A stretch of 21,196 nt of DNA from Streptomyces griseoluteus. GTDB taxonomy: Bacteria; Actinomycetota; Actinomycetes; Streptomycetales; Streptomycetaceae. The position numbers and the translations under genes were made by a program. Positions within the stretch are counted from its first letter, which is position 1. Every line of letters starts with the position of its first letter. This document shows positions 14,535-21,085 of this stretch, in pieces. The notes beneath the pieces were generated by a model. That model saw only the letters and a list, made by a program, of their open reading frames with translations. It was not told the origin of the DNA and made no database searches. The DNA lies in the NCBI GenBank assembly GCA_000717735.1, contig JOBE01000080.1, positions 1 through 21,196 on the forward strand, read 5' to 3'.

Positions 14535-15759
14535 CGAGAAGGGTTCGGAGCGCACAGGCACCACCGGAACGAAGGCGCGGCTCGCCCAGAACCCCGGTGC
14601 GAACAGGCTGACGGAAGAACTGGAGACGTACATCGAGGCCCGCGTCGAGAAAATGCTCACCGGCGTCGGGAGCCGCATGGGCGAGGCGGCGGGCCGACTG
14701 GGCTCGGCGCACCTCGGTCCCCGCGCGCTCGCCCACGCCGTGGAACGGGGCGGCAGGAAACTCGGCGACCACATGCCCTCGGCCGCCACGCTCGTCCGGG
14801 ACACCGCGGCCGGTACCAAGGACGCGCTCGCGGACAAGGTGAAGGCCGTCACCGGGAAGGCCCACCCGTCCGACTCCGACTCCGACTCCGACTCCGGCGA
14901 CGGGGACCGCAAGAGCGTGATGGAGGGCGGCCCGAAGGGCATGACGGTCATCGAGGACATCGACATCGGGGTCCCGGTGCGCGAGGCGTACGACCAGTGG
15001 ACCCAGTTCCGGGACTTCAGCCAATTCGCCAAGGGCGTCGTCGACGTCGAGCAGCAGGACGACGCGACCACCCGGTGGAAGGTGAAGGTCGCGAAGGCCT
15101 CCCGGTCCTGGACGGGCACCATCACGGAGCAGATTCCCGACGAGCGCATCGCCTGGACGTCGGAGGGCGAGAAGGGCAGCACGAAGGGCGTGGTCACCTT
15201 CCACCCGCTCGCGGACAACCTCACCAAGGTCCTTCTGGTGATGGAGTACTTCCCCAAAGGCGTCGTCGAGAGGGTCGGAGCCCTCGTACGGGCCCAGGGC
15301 AGGCGCGCCAGGCTCGACCTCAAGGCCTTCCGCAGCTTCGTGATGATGCGGGGCGAGGCCACGGGCGGCTGGCGCGGCGAGATCCGCGGCGGCGAGGTCA
15401 TCTCGGAGGACGAGAAGCCCGAGGACGAGACCGACGACGAGACCGAGGACGAGACCGAGACCGAGGACGAGCCGGAGGAGGCTCCGCGGGGACGTTACGA
15501 GGACGACGAGGACGCGTACGCCTACGAGGACAGGTACGAGGACGACGAGGGCGAAGAGGGCGACGAGGAGGAAGGTTCGCAGGGCCGGTACGCGGACGAC
15601 GAGGACGACGCGTTCGAGGACGAGGCTCAGGACGAAGACGAAGACGAAGACGAACCCGAGGACGAAGCCGAAGACGCAGAGGCAGAGGCAGAGGCAGAGG
15701 CAGACGAGGCCGAGGACACGGACTCCGCGCCACGGAGCCGCAGAAGCCGTAAGGGCTGA
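14527..15759 (+). CDS. gvpZ: Gas vesicle cluster protein GvpZ, SRPBCC (START-like) domain with acidic tail
   Basis: A 410-residue protein in three parts. Residues 1-110 are an Ala/Gly/Arg-rich, probably helical region, ending in a run of Ser-Asp. Residues about 139-280 form a polyketide cyclase/dehydrase-like SRPBCC domain: VIEDIDIGVPVREAYDQWTQ, FRDFSQFAKGVVDVEQ, the strand WKVKVAKASRSWTGTITEQI, and the C-terminal helix. From about 294 to 400 it is almost all Glu and Asp. SRPBCC domains bind hydrophobic ligands in a deep cleft; none is known for a gas vesicle protein. The ATG at 14527 overlaps the gvpY stop, so it belongs to the operon. Its role is not established. Confidence 0.85.
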   Translation: MADEKGSERTGTTGTKARLAQNPGANRLTEELETYIEARVEKMLTGVGSRMGEAAGRLGSAHLGPRALAHAVERGGRKLGDHMPSAATLVRDTAAGTKDALADKVKAVTGKAHPSDSDSDSDSGDGDRKSVMEGGPKGMTVIEDIDIGVPVREAYDQWTQFRDFSQFAKGVVDVEQQDDATTRWKVKVAKASRSWTGTITEQIPDERIAWTSEGEKGSTKGVVTFHPLADNLTKVLLVMEYFPKGVVERVGALVRAQGRRARLDLKAFRSFVMMRGEATGGWRGEIRGGEVISEDEKPEDETDDETEDETETEDEPEEAPRGRYEDDEDAYAYEDRYEDDEGEEGDEEEGSQGRYADDEDDAFEDEAQDEDEDEDEPEDEAEDAEAEAEAEADEAEDTDSAPRSRRSRKG

Positions 15760-15774
15760 CGTCAGGGAAGCGAG

Positions 15775-16377
15775 GTGGACTCCGCCGTGACCGCATCAGA
15801 CTCCGCCGGCGTGCCGGGTGGGCGTGCGCTGCAACCGTACGACCGGTCGCAGGGAGCGAACCTCGCCGACATCCTGGAGCGTGTGCTCGACAAGGGCATC
15901 GTCATCGTCGGCGACATCCGGATCAACCTGCTGGACATCGAACTGCTGACCGTGAAGCTCCGCCTCCTCGTCGCCTCCGTCGACAAGGCCCGCGAGATCG
16001 GGATCGACTGGTGGGAGCACGACCCCGCGCTGTCCTCGCGCGCGGATGCCCACGACCGGCGGGAGCTCGAAGAGGAGAACAAGCGCCTGCTCGCCGAGGT
16101 GAGGGCCCTGCGCGAGCGCCCGTCGGCCAGGTCGGAGCTGCCCGAGGGGGCGGCGGCGCGGCGACGCCGCCCGGCCTCCTCGGCCAGGGAACGGGAGAGG
16201 GAGCCCGAGCGGAGGCGGGCGCCGGAACCCGAACGCCGACGCGAGCGGGACCGGGACCCGGATCAGGACCCGGAGCGGGACCGCGATCGGGACCGGGACC
16301 GGGACCGCGATCGGGACCGCGATCGGGACCGGGACCGGGATCGGGAACGGGAACGGGAACGGGAACGACGGGATTGA
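15775..16377 (+). CDS. gvpJ: Gas vesicle protein GvpJ (GvpA-like) with Arg-Asp repeat tail
   Basis: A 200-residue GvpA-family minor protein. The core (about 29-80) reads NLADILERVLDKGIVIVGDI, then RINLLDIELLTVKLRLLVAS and VDKAREIGIDWW. GvpJ/M proteins are thought to nucleate or cap the vesicle. A helical Glu/Arg-rich linker follows, and the last 60 residues are mostly alternating Arg and Asp or Arg and Glu. The GTG at 15775 has AGGGA 7 bases upstream. A second GTG at 15787, with GAGGTGG ahead of it, would remove four residues and cannot be excluded. The start lies 15 bases after gvpZ. Confidence 0.9.
   Translation: MDSAVTASDSAGVPGGRALQPYDRSQGANLADILERVLDKGIVIVGDIRINLLDIELLTVKLRLLVASVDKAREIGIDWWEHDPALSSRADAHDRRELEEENKRLLAEVRALRERPSARSELPEGAAARRRRPASSAREREREPERRRAPEPERRRERDRDPDQDPERDRDRDRDRDRDRDRDRDRDRDRERERERERRD
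16249..16371 (+). repeat. Simple repeat encoding Arg-Asp / Arg-Glu dipeptides in gvpJ
   Basis: A hexamer-period repeat built from CGGGAC, CGCGAT and CGGGAA codon pairs encodes about 20 RD/RE dipeptides. It is prone to length change by slippage or unequal recombination, and to assembly error. Confidence 0.85.
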
Positions 16378-16381
16378 CGCC

Positions 16382-17191
16382 ATGGGCGGAGAACTGACCT
16401 ACCTGTACGCCGTGGTGCGCCCGACGGCCTCGCTCGACGGCGCGGACCCGCGCGAGGCGGGAGGCGTCGCCGACGCTCCGCCGCGGATCGTGCGGGTCGG
16501 CGGCATCGCGGCGGTGGTCGGCTCCGTACCGGAGGCCGACTACTCCGAAGCGGCCCTGAGGAACCACCTGGAGGATCTCGGCTGGCTGGAGGAGGTGGCC
16601 AGGGCCCACCATGCCGTCGTGGAGTTCCTCGCGGCCCGCACGACGGTGCTCCCCCTCCGGCTCGCCACCGTCTACCGCGACGACGACAGCGTCCGGGCCG
16701 TCCTCCGCGAAGGCGAGCGGGCGTTCGCGGGCATGCTGGACCGGTTCGCCGGTCATGTGGAGTGGGGGGTGAAGGTGTACGCCGAACCGGTCGCCGCCTC
16801 CGACGCGGCGGCAGCCGAGGAGTCGGCGGAGTCCGATCCCGGCAGGGCGTACCTGCGGCGCCGGCGACAGCAGCGGAACGCCCGGGGAGCCGCCCGGTCC
16901 GCTGCCGTCGAGGCCGTGACGCGGATCCGGGAGACGGCGGGTGAGCTGGCCGTCGAGCTCGTGGGACACCGGCCGCAGCAGGGACAGCTGGCGGGCTCCG
17001 GAGCCGGTGAGAACCTCGCCAACGACTCCTATCTCGTGCCCGGGGACAGCTCCGGCGCGTTCCACGAGCGGGTGTGGCGCGCGGCGCGGGAGATGACCGG
17101 CGTACGGGTCGAGATCACGGGCCCCTGGGCCCCCTACTCCTTCGTGACGCTCACCGGACCGGACCTGCCGGAGGGGGTGCGGCAGTCGTGA
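16382..17191 (+). CDS. gvpL: Gas vesicle protein GvpL (GvpL/F family)
   Basis: A 269-residue member of the GvpL/GvpF family, second in the cluster. It shares with gvpF the start LTYLYAVVRP, the central TTVLPLRLATVYRDDDSVRAVL, and the end VEITGPWAPYSFVTLTGPDL. An insertion of Arg/Ala-rich residues (about 150-185) and a C-terminal extension make it longer than gvpF. GvpL can contact several other Gvp proteins in halophiles and is proposed as a hub in assembly. The ATG at 16382 is 4 bases after the gvpJ stop. Its stop overlaps the gvpS start as GTGA. Confidence 0.93.
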   Translation: MGGELTYLYAVVRPTASLDGADPREAGGVADAPPRIVRVGGIAAVVGSVPEADYSEAALRNHLEDLGWLEEVARAHHAVVEFLAARTTVLPLRLATVYRDDDSVRAVLREGERAFAGMLDRFAGHVEWGVKVYAEPVAASDAAAAEESAESDPGRAYLRRRRQQRNARGAARSAAVEAVTRIRETAGELAVELVGHRPQQGQLAGSGAGENLANDSYLVPGDSSGAFHERVWRAAREMTGVRVEITGPWAPYSFVTLTGPDLPEGVRQS

Positions 17192-17436
17192 GCGCGTACG
17201 AGGAGGTACCCATCGCCCAGCGGCAGGTGGCCCTCATCGACCTCCTGGACCGGCTCCTCAGCGGAGGCGTCGTCCTCACCGGCGACCTGGTCCTGACGAT
17301 CGCGGACGTCGAGCTGGTGAGGATCTCCCTGAACGCCGTCATCGTCGCCGTCCGGGGAGACGAGGGCGCCTTCGGCTCCTTGCTGCCCGGGGCCTCCGAC
17401 GCCTGGGAGGGAGCCACCGGTGAGCGGCCCGGCTGA
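17188..17436 (+). CDS. gvpS: Gas vesicle protein GvpS (GvpA-like)
   Basis: An 82-residue GvpA-family protein, the third in the cluster, lacking the long tail of GvpA and GvpJ. The core reads ALIDLLDRLLSGGVVLTGDL, then VLTIADVELVRISLNAVIVA. The GTG at 17188 overlaps the gvpL stop, and the end overlaps gvpK by 17 bases, so all three are translationally coupled. GvpS is a minor component in Bacillus and Streptomyces clusters. The short Gly/Asp-rich C-terminus has no unusual composition. Confidence 0.9.
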   Translation: MSAYEEVPIAQRQVALIDLLDRLLSGGVVLTGDLVLTIADVELVRISLNAVIVAVRGDEGAFGSLLPGASDAWEGATGERPG

Positions 17437-17809
17437 CCGTCGCCACGAGGTGGCCGACGCGGCGCGCCGGGCCTTCGCCCTGCTCCCGGCCCGCGGCGAG
17501 GACCTGTCCCGGCTCGACGCCCCTGCCCGGGGCGCCGCACGCCGCGTCCACAGCGATCCGGACACCGTGGAACGCGATCTCGTCGCCCTCGTCCTCACCC
17601 TGGTCGAGCTGCTGCGGCAGCTGATGGAGCGCCAGGCTCTCCGGCGCGTCGACGAGGGCGACCTCACGGAGGCGCAGGAGGAACGGCTGGGCCTGACGCT
17701 GATGCTCCTCCACGACCGGATGGTCGAGCTGTGCGATCAGTACGGGCTCACGCTCGACGACCTCAACCTCGACCTCGGCCCGCTGGGCACGCTCCTGCCA
17801 CCACCGTGA
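17420..17809 (+). CDS. gvpK: Gas vesicle protein GvpK
   Basis: A 129-residue GvpK family protein and last gene of the cluster. The conserved part reads DTVERDLVALVLTLVELLRQ, LMERQALRRVDEGDLTEAQE, then LTLMLLHDRMVELCDQYGLT and DDLNLDLGPLGTLL. GvpK is mostly helical and required for vesicle formation in several species. The GTG at 17420 lies inside gvpS. No GvpN (AAA ATPase) or GvpC follows, as is usual for Streptomyces clusters. The next gene has its own promoter-like sequence. Confidence 0.92.
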   Translation: MSGPADRRHEVADAARRAFALLPARGEDLSRLDAPARGAARRVHSDPDTVERDLVALVLTLVELLRQLMERQALRRVDEGDLTEAQEERLGLTLMLLHDRMVELCDQYGLTLDDLNLDLGPLGTLLPPP

Positions 17810-17823
17810 CCGGTGCGCTCCCG

Positions 17824-17848
17824 GAGTATTTCCCCCACCCCGGGGCAG
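17824..17848 (+). promoter_or_regulatory. Candidate SigB-type stress promoter of csbD
   Basis: GAGT at 17824-17827, a 15-base spacer and GGGCAG at 17843-17848 have the same layout as the sequence at 11497-11521. A start near 17855 would leave about 30 bases before the ATG. CsbD genes belong to SigB-type regulons in several Gram-positive bacteria. Confidence 0.5.
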
Positions 17849-17884
17849 AGGACAAAAGGGATGATTTCAAACAGGAGGTGCGGG

Positions 17885-18058
17885 ATGTCCGCAGGTAAGA
17901 AGGCCAGGAACGCCGCACAGACAGCCAAGGGAAAGGCCAAGGAGGAGACGGGCAAGGCTGTGGGCAACGAAAGCCTGGAGATGAAGGGGCGGGCCGAGCA
18001 GATCAAGGGTGACATGAAGCAGGCGGGCCAGAAGGCCAAGGACGCGACCAAGCACTAG
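17885..18058 (+). CDS. CsbD-family general stress protein
   Basis: A 57-residue, Lys/Ala/Glu/Gln-rich protein with the CsbD signature: KKARNAAQTAKGKAKEETGK, then AVGNESLEMKGRAEQIKGDM and KQAGQKAKDATKH. The family is abundant under general stress, is small, hydrophilic and probably disordered or loosely helical, and its molecular role is unknown. AGGAGGTG precedes the ATG by 6 bases, a near-perfect ribosome site. It lies 75 bases after gvpK with its own promoter-like sequence, and is followed by a strong hairpin. Confidence 0.92.
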   Translation: MSAGKKARNAAQTAKGKAKEETGKAVGNESLEMKGRAEQIKGDMKQAGQKAKDATKH

Positions 18059-18096
18059 GAGCGTCATACCGAAAGTCGCGCGCAGCGTCACACGAA

Positions 18097-18134
18097 GCGG
18101 CGGGCGGACCCGGGTGGGCGGGTCCGCCGGCCGC
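18097..18134 (+). terminator. Strong hairpin closing the gas vesicle / csbD block
   Basis: GCGGCGGGCGGACCC at 18097-18111 pairs with GGGTCCGCCGGCCGC at 18120-18134 with one mismatch and an 8-base loop. It separates csbD from the convergent epimerase-like gene. Confidence 0.8.
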
Positions 18135-18137
18135 GCA

Positions 18138-18168
18138 CGTACGCACAGAGATCACCGTACGCACAGAG
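18138..18168. repeat. 13-bp direct repeat beyond the terminator
   Basis: CGTACGCACAGAG occurs at 18138-18150 and 18156-18168, with a degenerate third part (CGCACAGA) near 18178. It lies between the converging csbD and epimerase genes. No function is apparent. Confidence 0.8.
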
Positions 18169-18189
18169 GCGCCGCACCGCACAGATCGG

Positions 18190-19182
18190 CTAGGAAGCTC
18201 CGAGCTGCGTGCGGTACCACGGGGCGTGGCGGGCGAATCCCTCGGTGAAGCCCGGCCCCGGATCGCAGCCCAGCTCCCGCCAGGGGCGGTCGTCGGCGAA
18301 CCAGTGGTCGGTGGCGAGCATGTCGAGGTGGTGCTGGGCGAAGGGCAGTCCGGCGAGCAGAGCGCGGGCCGTGGGGATGTCCACGGCCGGCTCCCGGGGT
18401 GCCCCGCGCCGCCGGGTGAGCAGGCCGTCGGCCGCCGCGAGCAGGTCCGCGACCGGTACCGGCTCGGGGTGGTCGACGTAGTACGGCCCCGGCCGGGTGC
18501 GGGGCGAGAGCGCCGCGCCGAGCAGGGCGCGCGCCAGGCTGTCCACGTCGATCAGGGAGTGCAGCGAGGTTCCCCCGTCGAGCGGGGCGGGCAGGGCCGC
18601 GAGGAGCCGCACCAGGCCGGGCATCAGCTGCCGGTCACCGGTGCCGTAGACGAGGTGCGGTCGCAGGACGGTCCCGCCGGCGTCCAGGACGTACCGCTCG
18701 CCCGCCGCCCGGGTGCGGCTGGTCGCCGAGACCGGGGCGAGCGGCAGGGTGCCGGGGGCGGCGGCCCGGAAGGGGCCCCGGCCGTGGACGGATGCGGTGC
18801 TCAGGGCCACGATGCGGGTCACCCCGGCGTCCACGGCCGCGTCGACCAGGGCTCGGGTGCCCTCGTCGTTGACCGCTCGGGCCAGTTCCGCGTCCACGCC
18901 GATCGCCGAGGCGCAGTGGATCAGGACGTCGATGCCCGCGCAGGCCCGGCGGAGGGAGTCGGGATCGCGGAGGTCGCCCTGGACGGTCTCGGTCTCCGGT
19001 CCCCCGCGCTCGCCCGACGGGTTGGGCGCGCTGGGCGGGGTGGGCGGGCGGCGGGCGAGCAGCCGCACGTACGCGGGTTCCGCCGACGAGGCCGGGGACG
19101 GGGCCGGGAACGACGACGCCGCGGACGCCACCCGGCCGCCGATGAATCCGGTCGCGCCGGTGATCAGGATGCGAGGGCCCAT
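18190..19182 (-). CDS. NAD-dependent epimerase/dehydratase-like (extended SDR) protein
   Basis: A 330-residue Rossmann-fold protein. TGATGFIGG at residues 8-16 is the nucleotide-binding loop, GDLRD near 69 and HCASAIG near 89 are typical, and LSTASVHG (127-134) matches the usual catalytic-serine strand. Where the YxxxK pair should lie the chain reads TSRTR (154-158), so the catalytic Tyr and Lys are replaced by Thr and Arg. An insertion at about 22-62 (Pro/Ser-rich) is also odd. It begins 14 bases after the afsA-family gene and so shares its operon, which suggests a step in butyrolactone or butenolide signal synthesis such as a reduction. The ATG at 19182 has only a weak ribosome site (CGGAACGGA). 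Confidence 0.85.
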   Translation of the reverse strand: MGPRILITGATGFIGGRVASAASSFPAPSPASSAEPAYVRLLARRPPTPPSAPNPSGERGGPETETVQGDLRDPDSLRRACAGIDVLIHCASAIGVDAELARAVNDEGTRALVDAAVDAGVTRIVALSTASVHGRGPFRAAAPGTLPLAPVSATSRTRAAGERYVLDAGGTVLRPHLVYGTGDRQLMPGLVRLLAALPAPLDGGTSLHSLIDVDSLARALLGAALSPRTRPGPYYVDHPEPVPVADLLAAADGLLTRRRGAPREPAVDIPTARALLAGLPFAQHHLDMLATDHWFADDRPWRELGCDPGPGFTEGFARHAPWYRTQLGAS

Positions 19183-19196
19183 CGGTCCGTTCCGGT

Positions 19197-20147
19197 TCAG
19201 CCCGCCAGCCGGGTGTCGAGGCCGGCTCCGGCCACCGCCAGTTCCCGGCAGGGGGAGGTGAGCATGCAGTGGAAGAGCCGGTGGCCGTCCTGGTGGCCGA
19301 TGACCCGGACGCTCGTCGTCGAGGGGTCGACGCCGGACACGATCTCGGTCTCGATCCAGCAGGGGCTGTCGAGTTCGGCGTAGCGGGAGAAGGAGACGTC
19401 CATGACGGTGGGCAGGAACGCGCCGGCGCCGATCGTGAGGGTTCCCGCCTGCCGGGCGGCTTCGAGGAGCACCATCCCGGGCACGTGGTCGTTCGGGCGG
19501 CGGAAGAGGGTGGGGTGGTCGGTGTTGATGCGCAGCTGCCACTGGCCGGGGCGGGTGCCCGGGCCCAGGACGACGTCCTTGGAGAGCTCGCGGCCGACCA
19601 GGTGCGGGGCCACCCCCGGGATCAGCGGGACCGGCCGGCCGAGCGCGGCCATCCGCGCGCCGCGGATCCTGCGGTACGCCGGTGCGGAGGTGCAGCGCGC
19701 CAGGGCGCTGCCGGTGCCGAGGAAGCGGTCGTCGCGGGTGAGGACCACGGTGGTACGGAGGTCGCGCAGCCGCCCGCCGCTACTGCTGAGGTCGGAGCAG
19801 ACGATGTCGACGGTGAGGTCCGAGGAGAGCCCGTCGAGGGTGAGCGCCTCGGGATCGGTGTTGTAGGAGAGGCCCCACATGACGAACTGGTCGTCCACGG
19901 GTACCCCGAATTCGGCATGAGCTATCAGCATGGTGGCCTGGCGTATCGTCTCGGCCACCAGTACGGGGTCGTGCCGGTCTCCTGCCACCGGAGAGAAGAA
20001 GGGATGCGCGGCAGGCCAGCGCGCGGAGACGGAGAATCGGTTCTCCCGCAGCTGGGTCCAGCCCGTGGGGATGATGTCCGCGGGGTCCGCTCGGTGAACG
20101 AACTCCCCGGGGACGTGTGTCGTCGCTCCTCGACAGTTCTGATCCAT
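19197..20147 (-). CDS. AfsA/ScbA-family gamma-butyrolactone synthase
   Basis: A 316-residue protein with two AfsA repeats, each a HotDog-like unit. The first has VLVAETIRQATMLIAHAEFG followed by VPVDDQFVMW; the second has NDHVPGMVLLEAARQAGTL. AfsA-family enzymes condense dihydroxyacetone phosphate with a beta-ketoacyl-ACP, the first dedicated step to gamma-butyrolactone hormones (A-factor, SCBs). The ATG at 20147 follows GAGGGGGATCC; an in-frame ATG at 20162 lies inside that region and lacks a site. It diverges from a receptor-type TetR gene across an intergenic ARE-like operator, the classical autoregulated layout. The exact hormone is unknown. Confidence 0.93.
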   Translation of the reverse strand: MDQNCRGATTHVPGEFVHRADPADIIPTGWTQLRENRFSVSARWPAAHPFFSPVAGDRHDPVLVAETIRQATMLIAHAEFGVPVDDQFVMWGLSYNTDPEALTLDGLSSDLTVDIVCSDLSSSGGRLRDLRTTVVLTRDDRFLGTGSALARCTSAPAYRRIRGARMAALGRPVPLIPGVAPHLVGRELSKDVVLGPGTRPGQWQLRINTDHPTLFRRPNDHVPGMVLLEAARQAGTLTIGAGAFLPTVMDVSFSRYAELDSPCWIETEIVSGVDPSTTSVRVIGHQDGHRLFHCMLTSPCRELAVAGAGLDTRLAG

Positions 20148-20196
20148 GGATCCCCCTCGCATCCCCGCGCCCCCGGGCGGTGCATCCGCCCAGATT

Positions 20197-20223
20197 AGAA
20201 TACGTACAGCGCGGTTTTCTTTT
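20197..20223. promoter_or_regulatory. ARE-like autoregulatory element (butyrolactone receptor operator)
   Basis: GAATACGTAC at 20198-20207, then a 4-base spacer and CGGTTTTC at 20212-20219 followed by TTTT, closely resembles the ARE consensus bound by ScbR/ArpA-type receptors (AWAC-SWRC-n3-CGGTTT-KTTT), with one extra spacer base. It lies between the divergent afsA and receptor genes, 50 bases from the afsA start. A receptor bound here could repress both genes. Confidence 0.65.
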
Positions 20224-20275
20224 CAATGCATCACGTCACACGTTGAGCACAGACAGCGAGACAGCAGGAGGCGCC

Positions 20276-20959
20276 TTGGCGCAGCAAGCGCGTGCAATCC
20301 GGACCCGGCAGATGATCCTCGAATCGGCCGCGACCGTGTTCGCCGAGCGCGGCTACGAACGGACGACCATCGGGGAGATCCTGGTGCGCGCCGGGGTGAC
20401 CAAGGGGGCTCTGTACTTCCACTTTGCGTCCAAGGAAGATCTCGCCCTCGGTGTGCTCGACGCCCAGATGCTCGACGTCCCGCTGGCGCCGCAGGCCGTC
20501 AAGCTGCAGGAACTGGCGGACCAGGCCTTTCTGCTGACCCACCGTCTGCAGCGCGACGCGCTCGTTCGGGCCAGCGTCGCCCTGGCGCTCGACAGCGGCG
20601 CCACCGGGGTCGACCGCGCCGCTCCCTTCCGGGCCTGGATCGACCAGGTGTCGGAGATCCTCATGGTGGCGAAGGCGCGAGGGGAGCTTCTGGTCCATGT
20701 GAACGTCACGGACACCGCCGAGCTCTTCTCGGGTGCCTTCTCCGGAATTCAGGCGATGTCCCAGATCCTGTGCGATCGCAACGATCTGGCCCATCGGGTC
20801 TCGGTCCTTCTCCAGCATTTCCTGCCGAGCATCTGCACCCCCGCCCTGCTGACATGTCTGGACATGACGGAGGAGCGGGCCCGGCAGCTGGGTGCCGAAT
20901 ACGATGCGAACCGGCTCCGCCGGGACGAGGGATATCTCGCGGACACTTCCGGCCAATAG
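20276..20959 (+). CDS. ScbR/ArpA-like gamma-butyrolactone receptor (TetR family)
   Basis: A 227-residue TetR-family protein. The N-terminal part (QARAIRTRQMILESAATVFA, ERGYERTTIGEILVRAGVTK, GALYFHFASKEDLALGVLD) matches ScbR/ArpA-type hormone receptors very closely, including the GALYFHFASKE recognition helix. The C-terminal ligand domain has AFSGIQAMSQILCDR, like the FTGIQLVSE segment of these receptors. I chose the TTG at 20276 because AGGAGG lies 5 bases upstream and receptors usually start MAxQARA; the frame is open earlier. Together with the divergent afsA gene it forms a signal and receptor pair. A pseudo-receptor that binds other ligands cannot be excluded. Confidence 0.9.
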   Translation: MAQQARAIRTRQMILESAATVFAERGYERTTIGEILVRAGVTKGALYFHFASKEDLALGVLDAQMLDVPLAPQAVKLQELADQAFLLTHRLQRDALVRASVALALDSGATGVDRAAPFRAWIDQVSEILMVAKARGELLVHVNVTDTAELFSGAFSGIQAMSQILCDRNDLAHRVSVLLQHFLPSICTPALLTCLDMTEERARQLGAEYDANRLRRDEGYLADTSGQ

Positions 20960-20981
20960 AAACAGACCGACCGGTCTTTGT
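20960..20981. promoter_or_regulatory. Palindrome resembling a TetR-family operator
   Basis: AGACCG at 20964-20969 and CGGTCT at 20972-20977 are perfect inverted arms around AC, flanked by AAAC and TTGT. This is the general form of many TetR operators. It lies just after the receptor-gene stop and before the acyl-CoA dehydrogenase. It could also be a degenerate ARE (AAACAGACCGA followed by CCGGTCTTTG). Confidence 0.45.
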
Positions 20982-20982
20982 A

Positions 20983-21012
20983 GCGCCCCGACGCGGACCA
21001 GCGTCGGGGCGC
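20983..21012 (+). terminator. Perfect hairpin terminator after the receptor gene
   Basis: GCGCCCCGACGC at 20983-20994 and GCGTCGGGGCGC at 21001-21012 form a perfect 12-bp stem with a 6-base loop. Confidence 0.88.
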
Positions 21013-21022
21013 TCTGGCGTCA

Positions 21023-21060
21023 TGGCACTGAGTGTGTTTTGCTGAGGGTACTCAGTGCCA
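21023..21060. promoter_or_regulatory. Paired palindromes upstream of the acyl-CoA dehydrogenase
   Basis: TGGCACTGAGT at 21023-21033 and ACTCAGTGCCA at 21050-21060 are perfect inverted repeats 16 bases apart. Each end is itself an imperfect copy of TGGCACTnAGTGCCA (21023-21037 and 21046-21060), so two operators for one dimeric regulator are likely. They lie 26 bases before the ATG. Confidence 0.6.
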
Positions 21061-21085
21061 CAAGCGTCTAGGGGAGCTCCACATC

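Noticed and set aside
13260..15401. A 713-codon minus-strand frame opposite gvpF-gvpZ
   Set aside because: Composition is Ser/Arg/Pro-rich shadow of the acidic and Lys-rich codons of the real genes.
21023..21060. CIRCE element (HrcA operator)
   Set aside because: CIRCE is TTAGCACTC-N9-GAGTGCTAA; spacing (16 bases) and sequence here differ.
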